Origin: an uncultured Collinsella sp.
Lineage (GTDB): Bacteria; Actinomycetota; Coriobacteriia; Coriobacteriales; Coriobacteriaceae
Direction: 5' to 3'
Assembly (NCBI GenBank): GCA_900543275.1
Contig: UQQL01000002.1
Coordinates: 1-64,000 of the forward strand
DNA: 64,000 nucleotides
Shown here: positions 16,863 through 24,890 of the stretch, one piece after another
Layout of the letters: each line of letters begins with the position of its first letter
Numbering within the stretch: the first letter of the stretch is position 1
Program-made: the position numbers and the translations under genes
Notes under the pieces: generated by a model
The model's input: the letters and a program-made list of their open reading frames with translations, nothing else
Database searches by the model: none
Told to the model about the DNA's origin: nothing

Positions 16863-18866
16863 ATGTCGAAGCAAGCGGTCGTTGGAATCTTGGCGCATGT
16901 CGATGCCGGTAAGACCACGTTGGCCGAGGCCATGCTGTTCAACGCGGGCCGCATTCGCAAGCGCGGTCGCGTGGACGATGGCGATTCGCATCTGGACACT
17001 AACACGATCGAGCGCGAGCGCGGCATCACGATTTTCTCGTCGCAGGCCGTGCTCGACCACGGCGATACCCACGTCATGCTCGTGGATGCTCCCGGCCATG
17101 TCGATTTTTCTGCCGAGGCGGAGCGCACACTGCGTGCCCTGGACTACGCGATTCTGGTGGTGGGCGCCAACGATGGCGTGCAGGGGCACACCGAAACCCT
17201 GTGGCGCCTGCTTGCACGCTATGACATCCCGACGTTCATCTTCATCAACAAGATCGATTTGGAGAATCCCGGCCGCGATGTTTTGCTGGCACAACTCGGG
17301 CAGCGTCTTTCCGAGGGCTGCCTGGATGCCAACGAGCTGCTGGCGGGCGGCGCCGTTCAGGAGGACGCTGCTGCGTTGGACGAAGCGGCGCTCGAGGAGT
17401 TTCTTGAAGCGGGTGAGCTTTCTGTCGCAACGCTGTCGCGCATGGTTGTTGAGCGCAAGCTCTTTCCCTGCTTTGCCGGCTCGGCGCTCAAGGACCAAGG
17501 CGTTGACGAGCTACTGGATGGTATATGCGCGCTGATGCGTGAGCAGGCGTGGCTCCCGGAGTTTGCCGCGCGCGTCTATCGTGTCAGCCGCGGGGATCGT
17601 GGCGAGCGCTTGGCTTGGGTTAAAGTGACCGGCGGCACGCTGCGCGCAAAACAGATGATCAGCGGGCATTCCAGTGCCGAGGCGTGGGAACAGAAGGTCG
17701 ATCAGGTACGCATCTATAACGGCGAGAAGTATGAGCTTGCCCAAGAAGTTGCTGCTGGCGGTATTTGCGCCGTGACGGGTCTTGCGCACGTTCGCCCAGG
17801 GGACGCCCTGGGCACGGAGCCCGCGGGCGATGCGCCCGTCATCGCTCCGGTCCTCACCTATACGGTGCTGCCGGGCGAACACGACGTTCATGCGGTGTTT
17901 AAAGCGCTGAGTGAGTTGGCGGACGAAGATCCCATGCTCGGCGTAAGCTGGAATACGCATCTTGAGCAGATCCATTTGCAGTTGATGGGCGCCGTGCAAC
18001 TCGAGGTCGTGCAGCGGGTGTTGGCCGATCGCTTTGGCCTTTCGGTTGCGTTTGAGCCCGGCGGCATTCTCTATAAGGAGACTATTTCGCGGCCGGTCGA
18101 GGGCGTGGGCCACTTTGAGCCGCTGCGCCACTATGCCGAGGTGCATCTGCGCCTGGAGCCGTTGCCGGCGGGTTCGGGTGTGCAGTTTGGCACCGTGACC
18201 TCGACCGACGAGCTCGATCTTAACTGGCAGCGTTTGGCACTCACCAACGCTATGGAGCGCGACCACCTGGGCGTGCTGACGGGCTCGCCCATCACCGATG
18301 TACGCATTACGCTCACGGGCGGCCGCGCGCATGCCAAACACACCGAGGGCGGCGATTTTCGCCAGGCCACGTATCGCGCGATTCGCCAGGGTTTTATGCA
18401 GGCGCGCGAGGTCGGCGCAGACGTGTTGCTGGAGCCGTGGTACCACTTTGAGCTCGAGGTGCCGGGGGAGTGCGTGGGCCGGGCGTTGTCAGATGCCACA
18501 CGCATGGGTGCCGAGTACGAGCCGCCGACGATGGCGGGAGACCGAGCGAAGCTTGTGGGTCGCGTGCCGGCATCCGAGGTGCAGGATTACGCGCTGGAGG
18601 TGGCTGCCTACACGAGCGGGCGCGGTCATCTGTACCTGGAGTTCGCCGGTTATGCGGCTTGCCATGATGCCGAGCGCGTAATCGAGACGGCCGCCTATGA
18701 GCCCGAGGCCGATCTGCCCAACACACCCGACTCGGTCTTTTGCTCTCATGGCGCCGGCTACACGGTCAAATGGTATGACGTGCCCGCCGCAGCGCACGTA
18801 AAGATCGATCCCGCCACCTTCCGTCCCTGGCGAGCAGCAGACGCCGAGTTTTTCGGCCACATGTGA
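16863..18866 (+). CDS. TetM/EF-G-like ribosomal-protection GTPase
   Basis: 667 residues, close to TetM/TetO (about 640). G-domain: VGILAHVDAGKTTLAEAMLF (G1), DTNTIERERGITIFSSQA (switch I), VDAPGHVDFSAEAERTL (G3), NKIDL (G4). Domains II to V follow, with an EF-G-like domain IV near TDVRITLTGGRAHAKHTEGGDF. It resembles the 'translation factor GTPase' relatives of tetracycline-resistance proteins that sit in many Firmicutes and Coriobacteriia chromosomes. A core role or intrinsic drug protection are both possible. ATG at 16863 follows GAGGAGAG. Its stop codon lies inside a palindromic repeat. Confidence 0.85.
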   Translation: MSKQAVVGILAHVDAGKTTLAEAMLFNAGRIRKRGRVDDGDSHLDTNTIERERGITIFSSQAVLDHGDTHVMLVDAPGHVDFSAEAERTLRALDYAILVVGANDGVQGHTETLWRLLARYDIPTFIFINKIDLENPGRDVLLAQLGQRLSEGCLDANELLAGGAVQEDAAALDEAALEEFLEAGELSVATLSRMVVERKLFPCFAGSALKDQGVDELLDGICALMREQAWLPEFAARVYRVSRGDRGERLAWVKVTGGTLRAKQMISGHSSAEAWEQKVDQVRIYNGEKYELAQEVAAGGICAVTGLAHVRPGDALGTEPAGDAPVIAPVLTYTVLPGEHDVHAVFKALSELADEDPMLGVSWNTHLEQIHLQLMGAVQLEVVQRVLADRFGLSVAFEPGGILYKETISRPVEGVGHFEPLRHYAEVHLRLEPLPAGSGVQFGTVTSTDELDLNWQRLALTNAMERDHLGVLTGSPITDVRITLTGGRAHAKHTEGGDFRQATYRAIRQGFMQAREVGADVLLEPWYHFELEVPGECVGRALSDATRMGAEYEPPTMAGDRAKLVGRVPASEVQDYALEVAAYTSGRGHLYLEFAGYAACHDAERVIETAAYEPEADLPNTPDSVFCSHGAGYTVKWYDVPAAAHVKIDPATFRPWRAADAEFFGHM

Positions 18867-18891
18867 CAAAGGGACAGCCCCTTTGTCACAT
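18861..18891. repeat. TGTGACAAAGG hairpin repeat, copy 1
   Basis: ATGTGACAAAGGG (18861-18873) pairs perfectly with CCCTTTGTCACAT (18879-18891) across a 5-nt loop that continues the word GGGACAG. The TGA in the left arm is the stop codon of the TetM-like gene. A near-identical copy is at 22587-22621. There is no T-tract, so it is not a classical terminator. Confidence 0.85.
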
Positions 18892-18895
18892 GCTA

Positions 18896-18926
18896 TTGGT
18901 ATAACTCAGTATAAGTTGGTATAACT
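18896..18926 (+). promoter_or_regulatory. Direct repeat TTGGTATAACT upstream of ATPase gene
   Basis: TTGGTATAACT occurs at 18896-18906 and again at 18916-18926, a 20-bp period (about two helical turns). They lie 34-64 bp before the start of the ATPase gene. The arrangement fits two same-face binding sites or a promoter with TATAA cores. Confidence 0.4.
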
Positions 18927-18959
18927 GTTACCAGGGTTTGCCAATCCGAGGAGGCCGAT

Positions 18960-20078
18960 ATGAATCCAAATCCCTTTAAGCCCACAGCTGGTAAGCGGCC
19001 TCCGATACTCATCGGTCGCGAGTCGGTCATCGAAGATTTTGAGGAAGGGCTCGACAACGGCGCCGGAGCGCCGGGCAGGCTCATGCTCATTACGGGAAAC
19101 CGCGGCTGTGGCAAAACGGTTCTCCTGCGGGAGCTGCAACGTCTAGCCAGCGAGCGCGGATGGGCGGTTGTCTCCGATTCCGCTTCGCTTGGTTTGTGCG
19201 ACCGCTTGGCCGACGCGCTTCGCTCGAATAAACCCGTTGTGACGTCAATGGAGTTTGGGCCGTCGTTTGGCCGGATGTCGGTCGAGGCGGCGCGGGCAAA
19301 AGGCGAGACATTGCGAGGGCTGGTCAACGAGCGTCTCAAGAAGCTCGGTCCGGGCAAGGGCGTCTTGTTTGCGATTGACGAGGCACAATCGGCGTCTATC
19401 GAGGAACTGGCGGCTCTTGCCGTCCTCTATCAGCAGGTGCTCGGAGACCAGGATGCCACGGGCTTGCCCGATAGCGACCAGCGCGGTCTTGCGCTGGCGT
19501 TCGCCGGCTTGCCCAGTATGGTTGACGATCTGCTCGAAGAGCCGAGCGTGACGTTTTTGCGGCGTGCCCAGCAGCGTACGTTGGGGGCAATATCTTTGCC
19601 CAAAGTGCGCGATTCGTATATCCAGACGGTCAAGGACGCCGGTCTTTACGTTGACGCGGAGACGGCGGACCTTGCGGCGCGCAAGAGCATGGGGCATCCC
19701 TATATGGTTCAGCTGGTGGGCTATTACATGTGGCGGTCTGCTGTCCGGCGTGGCTCGCAGGTCATCGAAAGGCGCGATGTCGAGAATGGCCATGCGGATG
19801 CCGTCTCCGAGTTCTACGAAGCGGTTGACGCACCTCTGTATTACGGTCTGCGCAGCCCTCAGCGCCTCTTTATCGAGGCTATGGCGGTTGACGAGGACAA
19901 GCCGACGCGCACGGCGGATATCATTGAACGCTGTGACCGTACCCAGAGCTGGGCGAGTAAATATCGTGCAAGTCTGATTCGCGAGCGCGTCGTCGAGGCT
20001 GCCGGATACGGCCTTGTCCGGTTTACCGTGCCCATGCTGGGCGAGTACATTCGCGATCGCATTTTATGGCATGAGTAG
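18960..20078 (+). CDS. AAA/STAND-like ATP-binding protein
   Basis: 372 residues. Walker A is LITGNRGCGKTVLL (about 43-56) and Walker B VLFAIDEAQ (about 135-143). The first line NPFKPTAGKRPPILIGRESVIEDFEEGL matches ORC/Cdc6-like or archaeal-type ATPases that begin with an 'xGRExxi' motif. The C-terminal third is probably a winged helix (AMAVDEDKPTRTADIIERCDRTQSWASKYRASL). Function unknown; such ATPases often act with a partner protein or DNA. SD AGGAGG. It is followed immediately by the UvrA-like gene, suggesting joint transcription. Confidence 0.8.
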   Translation: MNPNPFKPTAGKRPPILIGRESVIEDFEEGLDNGAGAPGRLMLITGNRGCGKTVLLRELQRLASERGWAVVSDSASLGLCDRLADALRSNKPVVTSMEFGPSFGRMSVEAARAKGETLRGLVNERLKKLGPGKGVLFAIDEAQSASIEELAALAVLYQQVLGDQDATGLPDSDQRGLALAFAGLPSMVDDLLEEPSVTFLRRAQQRTLGAISLPKVRDSYIQTVKDAGLYVDAETADLAARKSMGHPYMVQLVGYYMWRSAVRRGSQVIERRDVENGHADAVSEFYEAVDAPLYYGLRSPQRLFIEAMAVDEDKPTRTADIIERCDRTQSWASKYRASLIRERVVEAAGYGLVRFTVPMLGEYIRDRILWHE

Positions 20079-20103
20079 GGTGATAAAGGTGACGGAACAG
20101 AAG

Positions 20104-22584
20104 ATGAGCCCGCAGGCTATCGAGGTGCGTGGTGCGCGCGTCCATAACCTTAAGGACATCGATATCGATATTCCGCTGGGAAAGCTCGTGGGCATTGCCG
20201 GCGTGTCGGGCTCGGGCAAGAGCTCGCTGGCGCTGGGAGTTCTTTATGCCGAGGGCTCGCGCCGTTACCTGGAGGCGCTCAGCACCTATACTCGACGTCG
20301 CCTGACGCAGGCCGAGCACGCCCAGGTGGACGAGGTATTGCACGTACCGGCGGCACTCGCGTTGCATCAGCGTCCCAGTGTGCCAGGCGTGCGCTCGACC
20401 TTTGGTACCATGACCGAGCTCAACAACAGTCTGCGTTTGCTCTTTAGCCGCTGTGCCCATCACGTGTGCCCACATTGCGGGGCGCGTGTGGAGCCGAGCC
20501 TTAACGTGGCTGCGGGCCTGTCGCTCACGTGCCCCGCATGCGGCCGCGAGTTCTACGCGCCGAGTGCCGAGGACCTTGCCTTTAACAGCGGCGGTGCGTG
20601 CCCTACCTGCGACGGCACCGGTGTCATGCGCGAGGTGGACGAAGCGAGCCTGGTGCCCGACGAGTCAAAGACCATCAACGAAGGCGCGGTGCTTCCCTGG
20701 GGTACGCTCATGTGGGATCTGATGAAGCAGGTAGCCGGCGAGATGGGCGTGCGCACCGACGTGCCGTTTAACCAGCTCACGCCTCAAGAGCGCGACATCG
20801 TGTTCCACGGTCCGGCGGTTAAAAAGCACATTCTCTACGTTCCCAAAAACGGCGAGGGCGCCACGCCGCTCGATTTTACCTATTACAACGCTGTCTATAC
20901 CGTCGAGAATGCGCTCGCCAAGGTTAAGGACGACAAGGGCCTCAAGCGCGTGGCGCGCTTTTTGCGCGAGGGGCCATGCCGTGACTGTGGCGGCACGCGT
21001 CTCTCCGAGGCCGCACGCCATCCCCAGGTGCGCGGTATCAATCTGGCGCAGGCCGCGGCTATGACGCTGGGTGAGGCGATTGAGTGGGTGCGCGGGGTGC
21101 CCGCATCCTTGCCGGCCGAGATGCAGCCCATGGCGACGGATATCTGCGATTCGTTTTTGAGCACGGCCCGTCGACTGGTCGATCTGGGCCTCGATTACCT
21201 TTCACTCGACCGCGCCGGTGCCACGCTCTCCACGGGCGAGCGTCAGCGCGTGCAGCTCGCCCGCGTGGTGCGTAACCGATCGACGGGCGTGCTCTATGTG
21301 CTGGACGAGCCCTCGATTGGCTTGCATCCTGCCAATGTCGACGGCCTGGTAGGCGTGATGCGCGATTTGGTGGATGACGGCAACACCGTGGTCGTTGTCG
21401 ACCACGACACGCGCGTACTGGCGGAAGCCGACTATCTGGTCGAGATGGGCCCCGTTGCCGGAGCAGGCGGCGGCAATGTGATCGCCGCGGGCGCGGTAGG
21501 CGAGGTCGAAGAATCGCAGGGCAGCCGCATCGCCCCATTTTTGCGCTCGGAGCCTGAGCGCTTGCGTCCGCAGGTGCCTGACGACGAAATGTTTGACCGG
21601 GGCCATATCCGCATGGCGACCGATGCCATCCATACCGTCAAACCGCTCGAAGTCGATATACCGCGCGGTCGCCTTGTCGCGGTGACGGGCGTTTCGGGTT
21701 CGGGTAAGACGACGTTGGTGCTCGAGACACTCATCCCGGCACTTAAGGCGCAGGCAGCCAGCGAGCGCCTGCCAAAACACGTGCGTTGGGTCGATGCCGA
21801 GGGCATTGCACGTGCCAACCTGATAGACGCCACGCCCATCGGTGCAAACGTGCGTTCGACGGTAGCGACTTATGCCGACATCCATGATGAACTGCGTCGC
21901 GCCTTCGCCCGCACGCCCGAGGCCAAGGCAGCCGGCTACAAGGCAGGCGCATTTAGCTACAACACTGGCGCTTTGCGCTGCCCTACGTGCGATGGCACGG
22001 GTTCGATATCGCTCGACGTGCAGTTTTTGCCCGACGTCGAGATCGTCTGCCCGGCATGTCGCGGCTCACGTTATGCAGACGCGGCTTCGCATATCCATCG
22101 CGAGGGCAAGGACGGGAGCCTGCTTACGTTGCCGCAGCTCATGGACATGAGTGTGGACGAAGCGCTCGACGCCACGGTGGGGCTCAAGAAAGTTCAGGCA
22201 CGCTTGCAGACCTTGCACGACCTGGGCTTGGGCTATCTCACGCTCGGTGAGCCCACACCGGCGCTTTCGGGCGGCGAGGCGCAGCGTCTTAAGCTCGCGA
22301 GCGAGATGGGCCGCGTGCAGGATGATGCCGTGTTTGTGTTCGACGAGCCCACGATCGGCCTGCACCCGCTCGATGTTCAGGTGCTGCTGAGTGTGTTCGA
22401 CGGCCTCGTCGCCAAGGGCGCCACAGTTGTCGTGATTGAACACGACCTCGACCTTATCCGCAACGCCGACTATGTGATCGACATGGGCCCGGGCGGCGGT
22501 GACGCGGGCGGGCAAATCGTCTGCGCCGGCACGCCGGGCGACATCGTGGCCTGCCCCGCAAGCATCACCGGCCGCTACCTATAA
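20104..22584 (+). CDS. UvrA-like ABC ATPase lacking the UvrB-binding domain
   Basis: 826 residues against about 940 for UvrA. Two ABC modules: first Walker A GVSGSGKSSLALGVLYAEGSRR, second GVSGSGKTTLVLETLIPAL. Signatures are STGERQRVQLARV and SGGEAQRLKLASEM; Walker B LDEPSIGLHP and FDEPTIGLHP. CxxC pairs (CPHCG, CPACG, CPTCDGTG; later CPTCDGTG and CPACRGSRY) resemble UvrA zinc modules. Between the first CxxC and the 'LAFNSGGACPTC' block the usual UvrB-interaction domain is missing. This is the UvrA2/drug-tolerance type rather than the NER enzyme. Starts at 20071 (ATG), 20089 (GTG) and 20104 (ATG) are possible; I chose the one matching family length. Confidence 0.87.
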   Translation: MSPQAIEVRGARVHNLKDIDIDIPLGKLVGIAGVSGSGKSSLALGVLYAEGSRRYLEALSTYTRRRLTQAEHAQVDEVLHVPAALALHQRPSVPGVRSTFGTMTELNNSLRLLFSRCAHHVCPHCGARVEPSLNVAAGLSLTCPACGREFYAPSAEDLAFNSGGACPTCDGTGVMREVDEASLVPDESKTINEGAVLPWGTLMWDLMKQVAGEMGVRTDVPFNQLTPQERDIVFHGPAVKKHILYVPKNGEGATPLDFTYYNAVYTVENALAKVKDDKGLKRVARFLREGPCRDCGGTRLSEAARHPQVRGINLAQAAAMTLGEAIEWVRGVPASLPAEMQPMATDICDSFLSTARRLVDLGLDYLSLDRAGATLSTGERQRVQLARVVRNRSTGVLYVLDEPSIGLHPANVDGLVGVMRDLVDDGNTVVVVDHDTRVLAEADYLVEMGPVAGAGGGNVIAAGAVGEVEESQGSRIAPFLRSEPERLRPQVPDDEMFDRGHIRMATDAIHTVKPLEVDIPRGRLVAVTGVSGSGKTTLVLETLIPALKAQAASERLPKHVRWVDAEGIARANLIDATPIGANVRSTVATYADIHDELRRAFARTPEAKAAGYKAGAFSYNTGALRCPTCDGTGSISLDVQFLPDVEIVCPACRGSRYADAASHIHREGKDGSLLTLPQLMDMSVDEALDATVGLKKVQARLQTLHDLGLGYLTLGEPTPALSGGEAQRLKLASEMGRVQDDAVFVFDEPTIGLHPLDVQVLLSVFDGLVAKGATVVVIEHDLDLIRNADYVIDMGPGGGDAGGQIVCAGTPGDIVACPASITGRYL

Positions 22585-22586
22585 CC

Positions 22587-22621
22587 GAATGTGACAAAGG
22601 GACAGTTCCTTTGTCACATTC
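22587..22621. repeat. TGTGACAAAGG hairpin repeat, copy 2
   Basis: GAATGTGACAAAGG (22587-22600) pairs perfectly with CCTTTGTCACATTC (22608-22621); the 7-nt loop completes GGGACAG. It starts 3 nt after the UvrA-like stop codon. On the minus strand its arm supplies the ATGTGA that ends trmL. Same family as 18861-18891. Confidence 0.85.
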
Positions 22622-23213
22622 CCGGAAAGCCTGTTTGGCGCAGGGCCTCGTAGAGGACGATGGCGGCGCTGTTGGAGAGGTTGAGAGCGCTGATGCGGTA
22701 GTCGTCCGGGTCGACGAAGTTGCCGCAGATATCCTGTCGAAGGATGGCTTCGTGGCTGTCCTCGGTATGCCCGAGCGACTCCTCGTGGGCCTCCCAGGCG
22801 TCGGCGTTTTCGAGCGAGTCGCAATCGCGCAACATGGGGATGCGCTCGCAGCGCTCGGGCGCCGCGGCAAGCAGTGGCTCGGGAATCCCCGAGCTCTCGC
22901 TGCCAAAGACCAAAAAGTCACCGTCGCGGTAGGTACTTTGCGCATAGGTGCGGCGCGCCTTTTTGGTCAGCAGATGCAGGCGTTCGTCGGCGGGGGAGAG
23001 GCCGTTGCGCGCAAGGAAATCCTCCCAGCCGGCATAGGTCGTCACGTCCAAATTTTGCCAGTAGCCCAGGCCGGCGCGACGCACCGTCTTGTCGTCGAGC
23101 GAAAACCCCAGCGGCTCCACCAGATGCAGGCGGGCGCCGGTAACCACGCAGGTGCGGCCGATATTGCCCGTATTGGCCGGAATCTCGGGCGCATACAGCA
23201 CAATGTTGAACAT
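22614..23213 (-). CDS. trmL: tRNA (cytidine/uridine-34-2'-O)-methyltransferase TrmL, with insertion
   Basis: 199 residues; canonical TrmL is about 155. SPOUT-family motifs are clear: MFNIVLYAPEIPANTGNIGRTC, LHLVEPLGFSLDDKTVRRAGLGYW, FLVFGSESSGIPE and the C-terminal knot SALNLSNSAAIVLYEALRQ. It methylates the wobble base of tRNA-Leu. About 40 extra residues (LRDCDSLENADAWEAHEESL onward) sit between RIPM and the knot strand. ATG follows AAGGAG. The last codons GGA ATG TGA lie in a palindromic repeat. Convergent with the UvrA-like gene. Confidence 0.9.
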   Translation of the reverse strand: MFNIVLYAPEIPANTGNIGRTCVVTGARLHLVEPLGFSLDDKTVRRAGLGYWQNLDVTTYAGWEDFLARNGLSPADERLHLLTKKARRTYAQSTYRDGDFLVFGSESSGIPEPLLAAAPERCERIPMLRDCDSLENADAWEAHEESLGHTEDSHEAILRQDICGNFVDPDDYRISALNLSNSAAIVLYEALRQTGFPGM

Positions 23214-23236
23214 GAATCTCCTTGGCTCAGAACGAA

Positions 23237-23275
23237 AAACCACCACGAAGGGGACAGGCACCTTCGTGGTGGTTT
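23237..23275. repeat. Hairpin with GGGACAG loop word
   Basis: AAACCACCACGAAGG (23237-23251) pairs perfectly with CCTTCGTGGTGGTTT (23261-23275) around GGACAGGCA. The 15-bp stem has no T-tract. It lies between the trmL start and the CobW gene's 3' end. The GGGACAG word recurs in hairpins with unrelated arms elsewhere in the window. Confidence 0.8.
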
Positions 23276-23314
23276 GGCGGTTACGTAGGCGGAAAAATGC
23301 CCGCTTGGATAAAC

Positions 23315-24445
23315 CTAGGCGCGGTGCCAGTCGGTCAGGCAGGCATCGAGGGAGGCGATGAGCGCATCCTTGTCCATGTGACGGCCGATGATGCACAGGC
23401 TCGTCATGCGGTCGCCCGTCTCGTCGTCCCAAATCTGCATGATCTCGGGGTTCTCGTCGATGATCTTCTGCTTCTCGCCCTCGGGTGCGGAATCAACAAA
23501 CAGGCCGTTCTCCATCAGGCGCATCTGGTGGCCGGCCTGCTCGAACATGTAGCACATGTCCGGATTGCTGGCCTGCCACAGCGGACCCTTGACGCGGATG
23601 ACCTCGTCGGGCCACTCCTGCTCAACAAAATCGGTGAACTTCTGCAGGTCAAACGGCTTGCGGCGCGAGTACACAAAGGTCTCGATGTCGTATTCGAGCA
23701 CCTCGGGGTCGTCGTGCTCCTCGGGATGCTCCATGGCCTCGATCCAGGCGGCGGAGTTGTAGGCGCGCATAAAGTCGAAGCGGTCGGTGTCGAGCAGCTC
23801 CTCCATGGGGACCTCGCCGTTTTGGGCCTCGACAATCACGGCGTCCTTCTGCAGGCTGCGCACGATAGCCTTGAGCTCGGCAATCTGCTCAGGGCTCACG
23901 GTATCGGTCTTGTTAAGGATCAGCGTGGAGCAGAACTCGATCTGCTGGATGAGCAGGCTCTCGATGTCGTCCTCGTCGATATCCTCGGCCAACAGGTCGC
24001 GGCCGCCGTTGAACTCGTCGTACATGCGGGCGCAATCGACCACAGCCACTATGTTGTCGAGTGCAAGCTTGGGCTGGCCGCCCACCTTGGCCTCGTCGCA
24101 GAAGCTCGAGATGGTGTAGGCGATGGGGATAGGCTCGCAGATACCCGAGGCCTCGATGATGATGTAGTCGAACTTGCCCGAATCGGCGATGCCCTGCAGC
24201 TGGTTGGCAAGGTCGTCCGAAAGCGTGCAGCAGATGCAGCCGTTGGTGAGCGGGATGAGGTCGTCGGTCTCGGAAAGGCCGCCGTCGGCGATGAGGCTGG
24301 CGTCGACGTTGATCTCGCCGATATCGTTGACGATCACGGCGGCGCGGATGCCGCCGTCGTTAGCGAGGATGTGGTTGAGCAGTGTGGTCTTGCCGGCACC
24401 GAGGTATCCGGTAAGCATGATGATCTTCACGGGTTTGTTGGGCAT
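23315..24445 (-). CDS. CobW/COG0523 family GTPase (metallochaperone-like)
   Basis: 376 residues. Walker A TGYLGAGKTT (12-21), the family metal-binding motif GCICCTL (Cys70-Ile-Cys72-Cys73) and switch/G4 region LILNKTD are present. A C-terminal CobW_C-like domain with FVYSRRKPFDLQKF follows. COG0523 GTPases deliver zinc, nickel or cobalt to client enzymes or act in metal shortage. The partner here is unknown and no Zur box was recognised. ATG at 24445 follows AAAGGAGGG; a start seven codons upstream is less likely. Confidence 0.9.
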   Translation of the reverse strand: MPNKPVKIIMLTGYLGAGKTTLLNHILANDGGIRAAVIVNDIGEINVDASLIADGGLSETDDLIPLTNGCICCTLSDDLANQLQGIADSGKFDYIIIEASGICEPIPIAYTISSFCDEAKVGGQPKLALDNIVAVVDCARMYDEFNGGRDLLAEDIDEDDIESLLIQQIEFCSTLILNKTDTVSPEQIAELKAIVRSLQKDAVIVEAQNGEVPMEELLDTDRFDFMRAYNSAAWIEAMEHPEEHDDPEVLEYDIETFVYSRRKPFDLQKFTDFVEQEWPDEVIRVKGPLWQASNPDMCYMFEQAGHQMRLMENGLFVDSAPEGEKQKIIDENPEIMQIWDDETGDRMTSLCIIGRHMDKDALIASLDACLTDWHRA

Positions 24446-24531
24446 GTGCCCTCCTTTGTTAGACATGGCTTACAGTTGAATCTTATGCCAAACGCCTGCT
24501 CTTATACCCACGCGCCGGCAAATAACACAGG

Positions 24532-24873
24532 CTACTCCCAGGCTCCCCATACATCGGGGCAATAACCGACGGTGGCCTTTTTGCCGTTGCGCACGATGGG
24601 CTCGGCTAGAACCTGCTGGTTCTCGAGCAACTTGTCGAAGCGCTGGCTAGGGGTGAGGTGCTGGATGAGCGCGAGCGTCTCCTCGTCCTTGGCCTTGGGG
24701 TTGAGCAGCTTGTCGATGCCGCCGACCGCCTGCATCACGCTCGTGAGCTCGCCTTTGCTCATCTCCTTTTCCTTAAGGTCGATAAACTGCACCTTAATGC
24801 GGCGCTCCTTAAAATAGCGTTGGGCCTTCTTGGTGTCGAACGACTTCTTGGTGCCGAAGATTTGAATATTCAT
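24532..24873 (-). CDS. ArsC/Spx-family protein without the active-site Cys
   Basis: 113 residues with the thioredoxin-like ArsC fold. FGTKKSFDTKKAQRYFKERRIKVQFIDLKEKEMSKGEL corresponds to the first strand, helix and the VEFxDL segment, and PIVRNGKKATVGYCP to the conserved C-terminal strand. The position normally holding Cys (as in YxxxxCDTCRKA) reads KKSFDTKKA, so the family's catalytic Cys is absent. It is therefore unlikely to be an arsenate reductase; a regulatory or structural role as in Spx-like proteins is possible. It lies 17 bp downstream of the flavodoxin-fold gene. Confidence 0.82.
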   Translation of the reverse strand: MNIQIFGTKKSFDTKKAQRYFKERRIKVQFIDLKEKEMSKGELTSVMQAVGGIDKLLNPKAKDEETLALIQHLTPSQRFDKLLENQQVLAEPIVRNGKKATVGYCPDVWGAWE

Positions 24874-24890
24874 ATTTATGTTCCGCCGTT

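Noticed and set aside
23222..24565. Plus-strand frame of 447 codons under the CobW-type GTPase
   Set aside because: It is the shadow of the minus-strand gene, which has Walker and CxCC motifs. Its own start lies in a hairpin repeat.
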